A stretch of 64,000 nt of DNA, from positions 620,001-684,000 of the forward strand of contig JAVJRK010000010.1 of NCBI GenBank assembly GCA_040218445.1. Reading direction: 5' to 3'. How positions within the stretch are numbered: the first letter of the stretch is position 1; every line of letters begins with the position of its first letter. A model generated the notes under the pieces. The model had not been told where the DNA came from, did not search any database, and saw nothing but the letters and a program-made list of their open reading frames with translations. This DNA is from UBA1479 sp040218445. GTDB taxonomy: Bacteria > Pseudomonadota > Alphaproteobacteria > Rhodospirillales > Casp-alpha2. Position numbers and translations under genes: made by a program. This document shows positions 33,798 through 41,889 of the stretch, piece after piece.

Positions 33798-34454
33798 ATG
33801 CAGCGGACTGAGAAGGGAACGTTCCGGACCCTAGCATGGCGGGGCGGCGGGAAAAAGCAGCGGCGCGGGCCGGAACCCCTGCTTGTCTACATGACTGATA
33901 CGGAACGCACAGCCGACCCGGAAATCATTCTGCAAAGGCTACGCCCCGGCACGGTGGTGATCTTCCGCCACTACGATGCCCCGGACCGTCTGGCCCTGGG
34001 CCGGCGCCTGGCAAGGCTTTGTCTTCGCCGGGGTCTGATCTTCGTGGTCGCCGGCGACCGCCGGCTGGCCCGGCGGCTGCACGCCGCCGGACTGCACCTG
34101 CCCGAAGGGATGATCCGGCGGCGCCACCGGTTTGTCCCCGCGCAGGATACCTGGCCGGTCAGTGCGGCCGCCCATGACGAAAAAAGTGCACAGCGCGCCG
34201 GGCGCGCAGGCGCGGACCTGATTTTGCTGTCACCGGTCTTTCCCACAAGCAGCCATCCCGGCCGGCCGGCATTGGGACTGCGGCGCCTGGCCAAGGTCTG
34301 CCGCAGTGTTTCCGTGCCGGTTTTGGCCCTGGGCGGGGTCGGCCCGGCAACCGTCCGGCGGGTTCTCGCGACGGGCGCGGCAGGCGTTGCCGGAATCGGG
34401 GGTTTGCCGCAATTATGCAAAGACCCCTTCGGCTGGCGCGCCCGACGGTCTTGA
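33798..34454 (+). CDS. ThiE/TenI-like thiamine phosphate synthase family protein
   Basis: About 218 residues of a TIM-barrel ThiE/TenI domain: PLLVYMTDTERTADP (first strand), FVVAGDRRLARRLHAAGLHLPEG, LLSPVFPTSSHPG and the phosphate-binding LALGGVGPATVRRVL. ATG 33798 keeps the first strand intact; ATG 33891 would cut into it. Starting at 33798 leaves only 10 bp to the divergent yggS. Alphaproteobacteria often carry such a diverged second copy besides true ThiE, so synthase activity should not be assumed. Confidence 0.75.
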   Translation: MQRTEKGTFRTLAWRGGGKKQRRGPEPLLVYMTDTERTADPEIILQRLRPGTVVIFRHYDAPDRLALGRRLARLCLRRGLIFVVAGDRRLARRLHAAGLHLPEGMIRRRHRFVPAQDTWPVSAAAHDEKSAQRAGRAGADLILLSPVFPTSSHPGRPALGLRRLAKVCRSVSVPVLALGGVGPATVRRVLATGAAGVAGIGGLPQLCKDPFGWRARRS

Positions 34455-34523
34455 GCCCTTGGCGCGCGGGCACGAATTGGTTTAAGAAGGTGCGGTATTT
34501 TATTTCGCGCGGCAAAAAGGAAT

Positions 34524-35069
34524 ATGGCCCCCATGACCATTGCGTCAGGTAACAAGGTTCTCAACGCGGTTTTCGCGGCAGCCTTAGTGACGGCCCTGTC
34601 CGCCTGCGCCGACGGCTCGCCTGCTGACATCGAAGCGACGACCCATGACCAGACCGATGACAGCGCGGGGCGCGATACCATCTGGGGCGCGGGCGGGGTC
34701 AGCCTGTTCGGCGACGAGGAGAAGGACAGCGGCGGTGGTGCCCTGGGTGTCAACAGCTTCCTGTGGCGGGCCACGCTCGACACCATTGCCTTCATGCCCG
34801 TATCGACGGCAGATCCCTTTGGCGGCGTTATCCTGACCGATTGGCATTCAACGGAAGAAGCACCCAACGAGCGCTTCAAGCTGAACGTTTATATTCTGGG
34901 CCGCACGCTCCGCGCGGACGGCATTCGGGTTGCCGTGTTCGGCCAAACCAAGGATTCCGTCGGACAGTGGCGTGATTCCACCGTGCCCGACGCGACCGGC
35001 ACCAAGATCGAAGATGCCATCCTGACCCGGGCACGCCAACTCCGCCGCCAGACCATCACCAACAAATAA
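34524..35069 (+). CDS. DUF3576 lipoprotein
   Basis: A 181-residue secreted lipoprotein: signal peptide with lipobox LSAC (Cys about 28), then a DUF3576 domain (GVNSFLWRATLDTIAFMPVSTADPFGGVILTDW, FKLNVYILGRTLRADGIRVAVF, AILTRARQLR). This family is an alphaproteobacterial outer-membrane or periplasmic lipoprotein regularly found just upstream of leuS-lptE-holA, as here. Two ATGs (34524, 34533) are possible starts. Function is unknown; the neighbourhood suggests envelope maintenance. Confidence 0.88.
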   Translation: MAPMTIASGNKVLNAVFAAALVTALSACADGSPADIEATTHDQTDDSAGRDTIWGAGGVSLFGDEEKDSGGGALGVNSFLWRATLDTIAFMPVSTADPFGGVILTDWHSTEEAPNERFKLNVYILGRTLRADGIRVAVFGQTKDSVGQWRDSTVPDATGTKIEDAILTRARQLRRQTITNK

Positions 35070-35197
35070 TCACGGATCGGAACAGGGCTTTATTCAAAGA
35101 CCTTGACCGGGCCGAAAAGCGGCACCGGTTTCGACACTCCACAATCCGTCGCCCGGGAACGGCCGGCGGCAATACGCCAGAACCGCTGGGGACTTGA

Positions 35198-37762
35198 ATG
35201 GCGCGCTACAACTTCAAAGAAAACGAGCAAAAATGGCAGGCGGCCTGGGAAGACCAGGCCTGCTTCCAGGTCGATGAAACCTCCGATCGCCCCAAGTATT
35301 ACGTGCTTGAGATGTTTCCCTATCCGTCGGGGCGCATCCATATGGGCCATGTGCGCAACTACACCCTGGGCGACGTTGTCGCACGTTACAAAAAAGCACG
35401 CGGCTTCAATGTCCTGCACCCCATGGGTTGGGATGCCTTCGGTCTGCCGGCGGAAAACGCCGCCATGGAAAACAAGGTCCCGCCCGCCGATTGGACCCGC
35501 GAGAACATCGCCACCATGCGCAAACAGCTCAAGACCATGGGGCTGTCTTATGACTGGTCGCGCGAACTGGCGACCTGCGAGCCCGGGTATTACCGCCACG
35601 AACAGAAGATCTTCCTGGATTTCCTCAAACACGGTCTGGTCTATCAAAAGGAATCCTGGGTCAACTGGGACCCGGTCGAAAACACGGTGCTGGCCAACGA
35701 ACAGGTCATCGATGGGCGCGGCTGGCGGTCGGGCGAATTGGTCGAAAAGCGCCAGTTGAGCCAATGGTTCCTGAAAATCACCGATTACGCCGAAGATTTG
35801 CTGAACGGCATCGAAACCCTGGAGCGTTGGCCGGACCGGGTCCGCCTGATGCAGGAAAACTGGATCGGCCGGTCCGAGGGCGCGCATGTTCATTTCACGC
35901 TTGAGGGTCGGGAAGACCGCCTGGAAATCTACACCACCCGGCCGGACACCCTGTTCGGGGCCTCTTTCTGCGCCGTCGCGGCCAATCACCCCCTGGCCCA
36001 GGAACTGGGCCGGACAAACCCCCAGCTGGCCGCATTCATCGCCGAATGCAACCGTATGGGCACCAGCGAGGCGGCCATCGAAACGGCTGAAAAACTGGGC
36101 TTCGATACGGGCGTGAAGGCACGCCACCCCTTTGTCGACGGCAAAACCTTGCCCGTTTATGTCGCCAATTTCGTGCTGATGGACTACGGATCGGGTGCCA
36201 TTTTCGGTTGCCCCGCACATGACCAGCGCGACCTGGACTTCGCCAACAAATACGGTCTGGACGTGGTCCCGGTGGTCGCGCCCAAGGGTGCGGACGCCGC
36301 AAGCTTCACAATCACGGACGAGGCCTATCTGGAAGACGGCCTGCATATCAACTCCGATTTTCTGGACGGCCTGAACGTAGCGGACGCCAAATCCACGGTC
36401 ATCGACCGGCTGGAAGCCATGGGGATCGGCACCCGCGCGGTGAACTATCGGCTGCGCGACTGGGGCGTGTCACGCCAACGATATTGGGGCTGCCCCATTC
36501 CGATCATCCATTGCGGCGATTGCGGCATCGTGCCCGTACCGGAACAGGATCTTCCGGTCGAACTGCCGGCCGATATCGACATTACGGGGGCTGGCAACCC
36601 CCTGGCCGCCCATCCGACCTGGAAACATGTGGACTGCCCGACCTGCGGCAAACCGGCCGAGCGGGAAACCGATACCTTCGACACGTTCTTTGAATCATCC
36701 TGGTATTTCGCTCGGTTCTGCGCACCCCATGCCGAAGCACCGCTTGACCGTGCGGCCGTGGACCATTGGCTGCCGGTCGATCAGTACATCGGCGGGATCG
36801 AACATGCCGTGTTGCATTTGCTGTACAGCCGGTTCTTTACCCGCGCTTTGAAAAAATGCGGCTATCTATCTGTTGGGGAACCCTTTGCCGGTCTTTTAAC
36901 CCAAGGCATGGTTTGTCATCAGACCTTCAAGGACGCCGATGGAAAATGGCTGCTTCCGACACAGGTTGTGTTTGACGGCGGTACCGCCGCCCATGCCGAT
37001 ACGGGCCAGCCTGTAACCGCCGGGCGTTCGGAAAAGATGAGCAAATCCAAGAAGAACGTGGTCGACCCTGAAGCGATCATCGAAGCCTACGGGGCCGACA
37101 CCGCGCGTCTGTTCATGCTGTCGGACAGCCCGCCGGACCGCGATCTTGAGTGGACCGATGCGGGCGTCGACGGAGCCTGGCGTTATTTGAACAGGTTGTG
37201 GCGCCTGGTGTCCGAAAGTTCCGCCCCGCTTGCCGCACCGGGTGCCAGCCAACCCGATTCCATCGATGGCGCGGCCGAAGACGTGCTGAAAGCCATTCAC
37301 AAAACCATCGACGGGGTGTCCGGTGACCTGGAAAAATTTCACTTCAACAAGGCCGTCGCCCGGATCCGCGAACTGACCAATGCGGTCGAAGGTCTGAAAG
37401 ACGATGTCGCGGGCGCCGATTGGGTCCGCCGGCTGGGGCTTGAAACCCTGACGCTCCTCATTGCGCCCATGACGCCCCACCTGGCGGAAGCCCTGTGGCA
37501 GGAACTGGGCCGAGGCAGCGAACTCGTCGCAGATACCGCTTGGCCCGAAGCGGACCCCGCCTATTTGGTGGACGACCTGATGACCGTCGCCGTACAGGTC
37601 AACGGTAAGCTTAAGGGCACCATTGAGTTGCCGAAGGATTGCGCACAAAATGTTGCCGAGGATGCGGCCTTGGCATTGGATAAAGTTCAATCCGTGCTGG
37701 GCGGAAATCCGCCGCGAAAGGTCATCGTTGTACCGAACAGGATCGTCAATGTGGTCGCGTAG
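35198..37762 (+). CDS. leuS: Leucyl-tRNA synthetase
   Basis: An 854-residue class I synthetase. The HIGH signature is HMGH (48-51) in YPSGRIHMGHVRNYT, the CP1 editing domain follows (GRSEGAHVHFTLEGREDRLEIYTTRPDTLFG), then the zinc module (CGDCG...CPTCGKP) and KMSKS (613-617). The C-terminus overlaps the lptE start by 14 bp, showing coupled expression of leuS, lptE and holA. Confidence 0.98.
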   Translation: MARYNFKENEQKWQAAWEDQACFQVDETSDRPKYYVLEMFPYPSGRIHMGHVRNYTLGDVVARYKKARGFNVLHPMGWDAFGLPAENAAMENKVPPADWTRENIATMRKQLKTMGLSYDWSRELATCEPGYYRHEQKIFLDFLKHGLVYQKESWVNWDPVENTVLANEQVIDGRGWRSGELVEKRQLSQWFLKITDYAEDLLNGIETLERWPDRVRLMQENWIGRSEGAHVHFTLEGREDRLEIYTTRPDTLFGASFCAVAANHPLAQELGRTNPQLAAFIAECNRMGTSEAAIETAEKLGFDTGVKARHPFVDGKTLPVYVANFVLMDYGSGAIFGCPAHDQRDLDFANKYGLDVVPVVAPKGADAASFTITDEAYLEDGLHINSDFLDGLNVADAKSTVIDRLEAMGIGTRAVNYRLRDWGVSRQRYWGCPIPIIHCGDCGIVPVPEQDLPVELPADIDITGAGNPLAAHPTWKHVDCPTCGKPAERETDTFDTFFESSWYFARFCAPHAEAPLDRAAVDHWLPVDQYIGGIEHAVLHLLYSRFFTRALKKCGYLSVGEPFAGLLTQGMVCHQTFKDADGKWLLPTQVVFDGGTAAHADTGQPVTAGRSEKMSKSKKNVVDPEAIIEAYGADTARLFMLSDSPPDRDLEWTDAGVDGAWRYLNRLWRLVSESSAPLAAPGASQPDSIDGAAEDVLKAIHKTIDGVSGDLEKFHFNKAVARIRELTNAVEGLKDDVAGADWVRRLGLETLTLLIAPMTPHLAEALWQELGRGSELVADTAWPEADPAYLVDDLMTVAVQVNGKLKGTIELPKDCAQNVAEDAALALDKVQSVLGGNPPRKVIVVPNRIVNVVA

Positions 37763-38270
37763 AGCATTGCTGACGGGTATTGCCGGGATCGGCGCCGTTG
37801 GCGCGTTGAACGGATGCGGATTTCGCCCGCTGTATGGCCGGTCCGGGGGGGGCGACCTAAGCGAGGCTCTCGCCCGGGTCGAAATCGGCCCGATTCCGGA
37901 TCGCGTGGGCCAGCTGGTTAGAAACGCCTTGCTTGATGGCCTTCGTCCACGGGGGGCCTCGAGTTATCCGGCATTTCGTCTGGACGTGGACGTACAAGAA
38001 AGCATTTCTTCTCTTGCCGTGCGGAAAAGCGCCAACGCGACCCGCGCGGATTTGAATCTGAGTGGTACCTTCATCCTGCGCGATTTCTCGACCGGCACTG
38101 AACTGTTGTCTGGGACATCACAGGCGATTTCCAGCTACAACATCTTGAATTCGGAATTCACGACCCTGATGTCCGAGAAAGGTGCCCGCGACCGCGCGGC
38201 CCGCCAGTTAGCCGATGACATCCGCCTGAAGATCGCGACGTTCCTCAAAACCCATAGCGCCAAGGGGTAA
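37749..38270 (+). CDS. lptE: LPS-assembly lipoprotein LptE
   Basis: A 173-residue outer-membrane lipoprotein that plugs LptD in LPS export. The N-terminal MWSRRALLTGIAGIGAVGAL with lipobox LNGC (Cys about 23) and the conserved GCGFRPLYG identify alphaproteobacterial LptE. ATG 37749 lies within the end of leuS. A twin-arginine-like SRR precedes the hydrophobic core, but the lipobox points to Sec export. Confidence 0.9.
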   Translation: MWSRRALLTGIAGIGAVGALNGCGFRPLYGRSGGGDLSEALARVEIGPIPDRVGQLVRNALLDGLRPRGASSYPAFRLDVDVQESISSLAVRKSANATRADLNLSGTFILRDFSTGTELLSGTSQAISSYNILNSEFTTLMSEKGARDRAARQLADDIRLKIATFLKTHSAKG

Positions 38271-38300
38271 CCCCAAGGTTCCGTCCAACAAGGTCTCGCC

Positions 38301-39314
38301 ATGAAAATAACGGGCCGCCAAACCGACAGCTTCCTGGATAACCCCGGCGAGGATGTCGCGGCGGTATTGATTTACGGGCCCGATCACGGCTTGGTGCGGG
38401 AGCGGGCCGACCGGTTGATCCGCGCTGTCGCCGGTGCTGGCGATGATCCCTTCCGCGTGGCCTCCCTTACGGAATCCGACATTACCGATGATGCGGAACG
38501 CCTAGCCTCGGAGCGTGCGGCCCTGGCCTTCGGCGGCGGCCGGCGTGCAATCCGCATCGACGGCGGCGACAAACTGGCCCCCGCGGTCGAACGGGCGTTG
38601 GATGTCGCCGGCGACGGTGTGGTCGTTATCGTCGGGGGTGAACTTCCAGCCCGTTCCAAATTGCGAAAACTTTGCGAGGGCGCCAAAACGGCGGCCGCCG
38701 TGCCCTGTTATGCCGATGATGCCCGCGCCACGGAACAGGTCGTGCGCGAAGCCCTGTCCGCCGCCAACCTCACCATCGGCCGCGAGGCTCTGGCCTATCT
38801 GTCTGAAAACCTGGGCAATGACCGGCTGGTGTCCCGCCGCGAACTGGAAAAGCTTGTCCTTTACATGGCGGATGCCGGACCGGAAGTGTCCTTGGCCGAT
38901 GCCCAAGCCTGTGTCGGCGACAACGCCGGACGCGGCACCGATGCCGTGACCCGGGCCCTGGCCGGGGGTGACGTCCCTGCCCTGCTGCGCGATTACGCCA
39001 GCGCCCTGGATCTGGGCGACGGGGCAATCGGCATGCTGCGCGCGGCCCAGCGCATGTTCCAGCGGCTGCATCTGGCGGCGGGGAACGTGGCCCGCGGCAG
39101 CCGTCCGGAACAGGCCGTCGAAAACCTGCGCCCTCCGGTCTTTTTCAAAGAAAAGCCATTGTTTATCAATGCGCTAAGATCATGGACACCCGCTCGATTG
39201 GGCGCGGCGCTGGAGATTTTGACGGAGGCCGAGCGGGCCTGCAAAAGCGGCCTGGGCCCGGACGAAGTGATTTGCGAGCGGGCGTTCATCCGCCTTGCCC
39301 GACTGGCGCGGTGA
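38301..39314 (+). CDS. holA: DNA polymerase III subunit delta
   Basis: A 337-residue clamp-loader subunit that opens the beta clamp. The N-terminal VAAVLIYGPDHGLVRERADRL, the mid-region LSENLGNDRLVSRRELEKLVLY and the C-terminal collar helices are typical. It is the third gene of the leuS-lptE-holA operon, with 30 bp between it and lptE. It converges with parB. Confidence 0.92.
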   Translation: MKITGRQTDSFLDNPGEDVAAVLIYGPDHGLVRERADRLIRAVAGAGDDPFRVASLTESDITDDAERLASERAALAFGGGRRAIRIDGGDKLAPAVERALDVAGDGVVVIVGGELPARSKLRKLCEGAKTAAAVPCYADDARATEQVVREALSAANLTIGREALAYLSENLGNDRLVSRRELEKLVLYMADAGPEVSLADAQACVGDNAGRGTDAVTRALAGGDVPALLRDYASALDLGDGAIGMLRAAQRMFQRLHLAAGNVARGSRPEQAVENLRPPVFFKEKPLFINALRSWTPARLGAALEILTEAERACKSGLGPDEVICERAFIRLARLAR

Positions 39315-39391
39315 TCCAAAATCTATTTGGCGAATCGCCGGGTTTGCTCACGTCCGCAACCTTGGATCATTCTTATGACCTCAAAGTCATT

Positions 39392-39427
39392 GGCATCGGG
39401 GGCTCTTTGCCCCCTCCATCCGATGCC
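39392..39427. terminator. Stem-loop between the convergent holA and parB genes
   Basis: GGCATC (39392-39397) pairs with GATGCC (39422-39427), and GGGGGC (39398-39403) with GCCCCC (39409-39414) around a TCTTT loop, leaving a 7-nt bulge. It touches the parB stop. There is no clear T tract on either strand, so termination is only probable. Confidence 0.4.
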
Positions 39428-40302
39428 TACTCGCCCGCGGCTTGGCCGCTCAGGCGCTGCAGCAGACCGTCGAGCTGGTCGAGCGATTTGTAATAGAGGG
39501 TGACTGAGCCCTCCCGCCCCTTCGGCGCGATGGCGACGCGCAGGCCGAGCATATCGGACAAATCCGTTTCCAGGGCACGGGTGTCCGCATCCTTTTCCTT
39601 GGGCCCCCGCTTGGTGCTGGCTGATTTGGCCCCGGCGGCCGCGCGCTGAACCAGCTGTTCCGTCTGCCGCACGCTCAGCCCCTTGGCGATGATTTCGCGG
39701 GCCAGGGCTTCCGGTGCGGACGCCCCCAACAGGGCCCGGGCGTGCCCGGCGCTGAGATCACCGGCATCGACCATGGCCTTGACCGCTTCGGGCAGGCCCA
39801 GAAGACGCAGCATATTGGCGACATGAGAGCGGCTTTTGCCGACGGCCCGGGCCAGGGCTTCCTGTGTATGGCCGAACTCGTCCATCAGACGTTGCAGACC
39901 GATCGCTTCTTCCAGCGGGGACAGATCCTCGCGCTGCAGGTTTTCGACCAGCGCGACTTCAAGCGTTTCCTGGTTGGACAACACTTTTATGACAACCGGG
40001 ACCTCGTGCAGCTGCGCCAATTGGGCCGCCCGCCAGCGCCGTTCCCCGGCGATGATTTCATAGTCACCGGGTTTATCCGGATGTTCCCGCACAAGAATCG
40101 GCTGCAGCACGCCGAGCTCGCGGATCGACTGCGACAGATCCTTCAGTTCTTCCTCGCCCATGGTACGGCGTGGCTGATACTTACCGGGATGCAGTTTCGA
40201 CACATTGATCTGCCGCGCCCCGGCGCTGCGGTCGGGCGTGGTATCTTCCCCCAACAGGGCCGACAGACCCCGGCCCAGGTTTCTGCGTTTTTCCGCCATC
40301 AT
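39427..40302 (-). CDS. parB: Chromosome-partitioning protein ParB
   Basis: A 291-residue CTP-dependent clamp that loads at parS and spreads. It starts RRNLGRGLSALLGED. The CTPase motif region holds QPRRT and GERRWRAAQ, followed by the HTH (HTQEALARAVGKSRSHVANMLRLL) and a C-terminal dimerisation domain. Start overlaps the parA stop (ATGA). Two perfect parS sites lie at 41864 and 44072. Confidence 0.97.
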   Translation of the reverse strand: MMAEKRRNLGRGLSALLGEDTTPDRSAGARQINVSKLHPGKYQPRRTMGEEELKDLSQSIRELGVLQPILVREHPDKPGDYEIIAGERRWRAAQLAQLHEVPVVIKVLSNQETLEVALVENLQREDLSPLEEAIGLQRLMDEFGHTQEALARAVGKSRSHVANMLRLLGLPEAVKAMVDAGDLSAGHARALLGASAPEALAREIIAKGLSVRQTEQLVQRAAAGAKSASTKRGPKEKDADTRALETDLSDMLGLRVAIAPKGREGSVTLYYKSLDQLDGLLQRLSGQAAGE

Positions 40303-41201
40303 GATATTCCCACGGGTTCGCCCCCGGCCCGGCGGGCCAGGGTCTGGCGCTCGCGACTGATGACTTCGCTCGCCAAGTTAAGATAAGCCTTCGACCCGGC
40401 ACAGGCCGTGTCATAGATCAACACCGGCCGGCCATGGGACGGCGCCTCGGAAATGCGGACGTTGCGCGGGATCACGGTGTCATACACCTTGTCGCCGAAA
40501 TGATCGCGCACGTCCGTTTCAACCATCCCCGACAGGTTATTGCGCTGATCGAACATGGTCAGCACGATGCCCTGAATTTCCAGGGCCGGGTTGAAAGCCG
40601 CACGGACACGCTCGATCGTCTGCATCAGCTGGCTGACCCCTTCCAGGGCGAAAAATTCGCATTGCAGCGGCACCAGAACGGCCTGCGCCGCGACCAGGGA
40701 ATTGACGGTCAGCAGCCCCAGGGCCGGCGGGCAATCGATCAGCACGTAATCATAGGCCGGGCCACTCGCCGATTGGGCCGCTTCCAGGCTTTGTTTCAGG
40801 AAATACTCGCGCCCGTCTTCATCCACCAATTCGACCTCGATGCCCGAAAGATCGATGCCCGAGGGCACGATATCCAGGTTGGGAATTTCCGTCGCCTGAA
40901 CGGCGGCATCGAGCGGTTCCGCATGGATCAAGAGATGATAGGAATTGACCGCCCGGTCGGTGCGGGGAATGCCCAGGCCGGTAGAGGCATTGCCCTGGGC
41001 ATCCAGATCAATGATCAGAACCCGATTGCCGACGGCCGCCAGGGCCGTGCCCAGATTGATCGCCGTGGTGGTCTTGCCCACGCCGCCCTTTTGGTTGGCA
41101 ACGGCGATGATGCGGGGCCCGTCCGCCGATCCGGCAACAGAAACGTCGCCATTGGATGCGGGCAAGGGGCCGTTCAGGCCGTCGAGAGAAGACTCAGCCA
41201 T
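40299..41201 (-). CDS. parA: Chromosome-partitioning ATPase ParA
   Basis: A 300-residue Walker-type ATPase driving origin segregation. The deviant Walker A is NQKGGVGKTTTA. LIDLDAQGNASTGLG and YVLIDCPPALGLLT complete the site. ATG 41201 is preferred; a TTG four codons earlier is also in frame. It overlaps rsmG by 8 bp and parB by 3-4 bp, so rsmG-parA-parB is one transcription unit. Confidence 0.97.
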   Translation of the reverse strand: MAESSLDGLNGPLPASNGDVSVAGSADGPRIIAVANQKGGVGKTTTAINLGTALAAVGNRVLIIDLDAQGNASTGLGIPRTDRAVNSYHLLIHAEPLDAAVQATEIPNLDIVPSGIDLSGIEVELVDEDGREYFLKQSLEAAQSASGPAYDYVLIDCPPALGLLTVNSLVAAQAVLVPLQCEFFALEGVSQLMQTIERVRAAFNPALEIQGIVLTMFDQRNNLSGMVETDVRDHFGDKVYDTVIPRNVRISEAPSHGRPVLIYDTACAGSKAYLNLASEVISRERQTLARRAGGEPVGIS

Positions 41202-41880
41202 GGCGTCGTTCAAGGTCCTCGATCAGGAGAATAACGCCCTCAGGATCGCTCTCGCTGGGCATTTTCGTGGCGCTCATTTTCCACGTTTCCCGGGAAGCCG
41301 TCAATTCCGCATCCGCGCCCTTTCCCTTTAAAAACAAAAGTTTTCCACCGGTTTTCAACAGGTTGTTCGACATTTCTAAAAGCTTGGGCAAGGGTGCGAG
41401 CGCCCGTGCGGTGATAATGTCGTAAGAGCCAGCGTCTTCACCGCCGAGCGTTTCGATCCGTGCGTTGACGATGCGGGCATGCGTGCCCATCAGGCGGTTG
41501 GCTTCACGCAGGAAAGCGGATTTACGCATGTCGCTTTCGACCAGATCGAGCGCGCGCCCTTCCCCGCCGCCGACATCCAGGGCGGCAAGCACCAGACCCG
41601 GCAGGCCCGCCCCCGACCCCAGGTCGCAGATGCGCCGGGCATCCACCGGGATCAGGGTTGCGATCTGCGCACAATCCTGGATATGGCGGCGCCACAGATC
41701 GCCGACGGTGGCCGGACCGATCAGATTGATGGAACGCTGCCATTTCAACAGGGCCGCGACATAGGTTTCCAGCCGCGCGCGCGCCGCCGCATGTTCCGGC
41801 CCCTCCAAACCCAGGGCGCGGGCGATCTCGTCTGGCATTTTGGTATCGGGGCCGGAGGATGATTGTTTCACGTGAAACAA
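41194..41880 (-). CDS. rsmG: 16S rRNA (guanine-527-N7)-methyltransferase RsmG
   Basis: Up to 228 residues. It methylates G527 of 16S rRNA. SAM motif ICDLGSGAGLPGLVLA, plus VNARIETLG and DIITARALAPLPKLLE, are diagnostic. If translation begins at TTG 41880, the first six codons (read as MFHVKQ) lie inside a perfect parS site. ATG 41838 would skip it, but lacks a visible ribosome site. It begins 10 bp after the mnmG stop. Confidence 0.93.
   Translation of the reverse strand: MFHVKQSSSGPDTKMPDEIARALGLEGPEHAAARARLETYVAALLKWQRSINLIGPATVGDLWRRHIQDCAQIATLIPVDARRICDLGSGAGLPGLVLAALDVGGGEGRALDLVESDMRKSAFLREANRLMGTHARIVNARIETLGGEDAGSYDIITARALAPLPKLLEMSNNLLKTGGKLLFLKGKGADAELTASRETWKMSATKMPSESDPEGVILLIEDLERRHG
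41864..41879. other. parS: parS site 1 (ParB-binding, perfect 16-mer)
   Basis: TGTTTCACGTGAAACA is the perfect bacterial parS palindrome. It is located at the mnmG/rsmG junction and overlaps the likely rsmG start. Confidence 0.97.
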
Positions 41881-41889
41881 CGATGCCCG

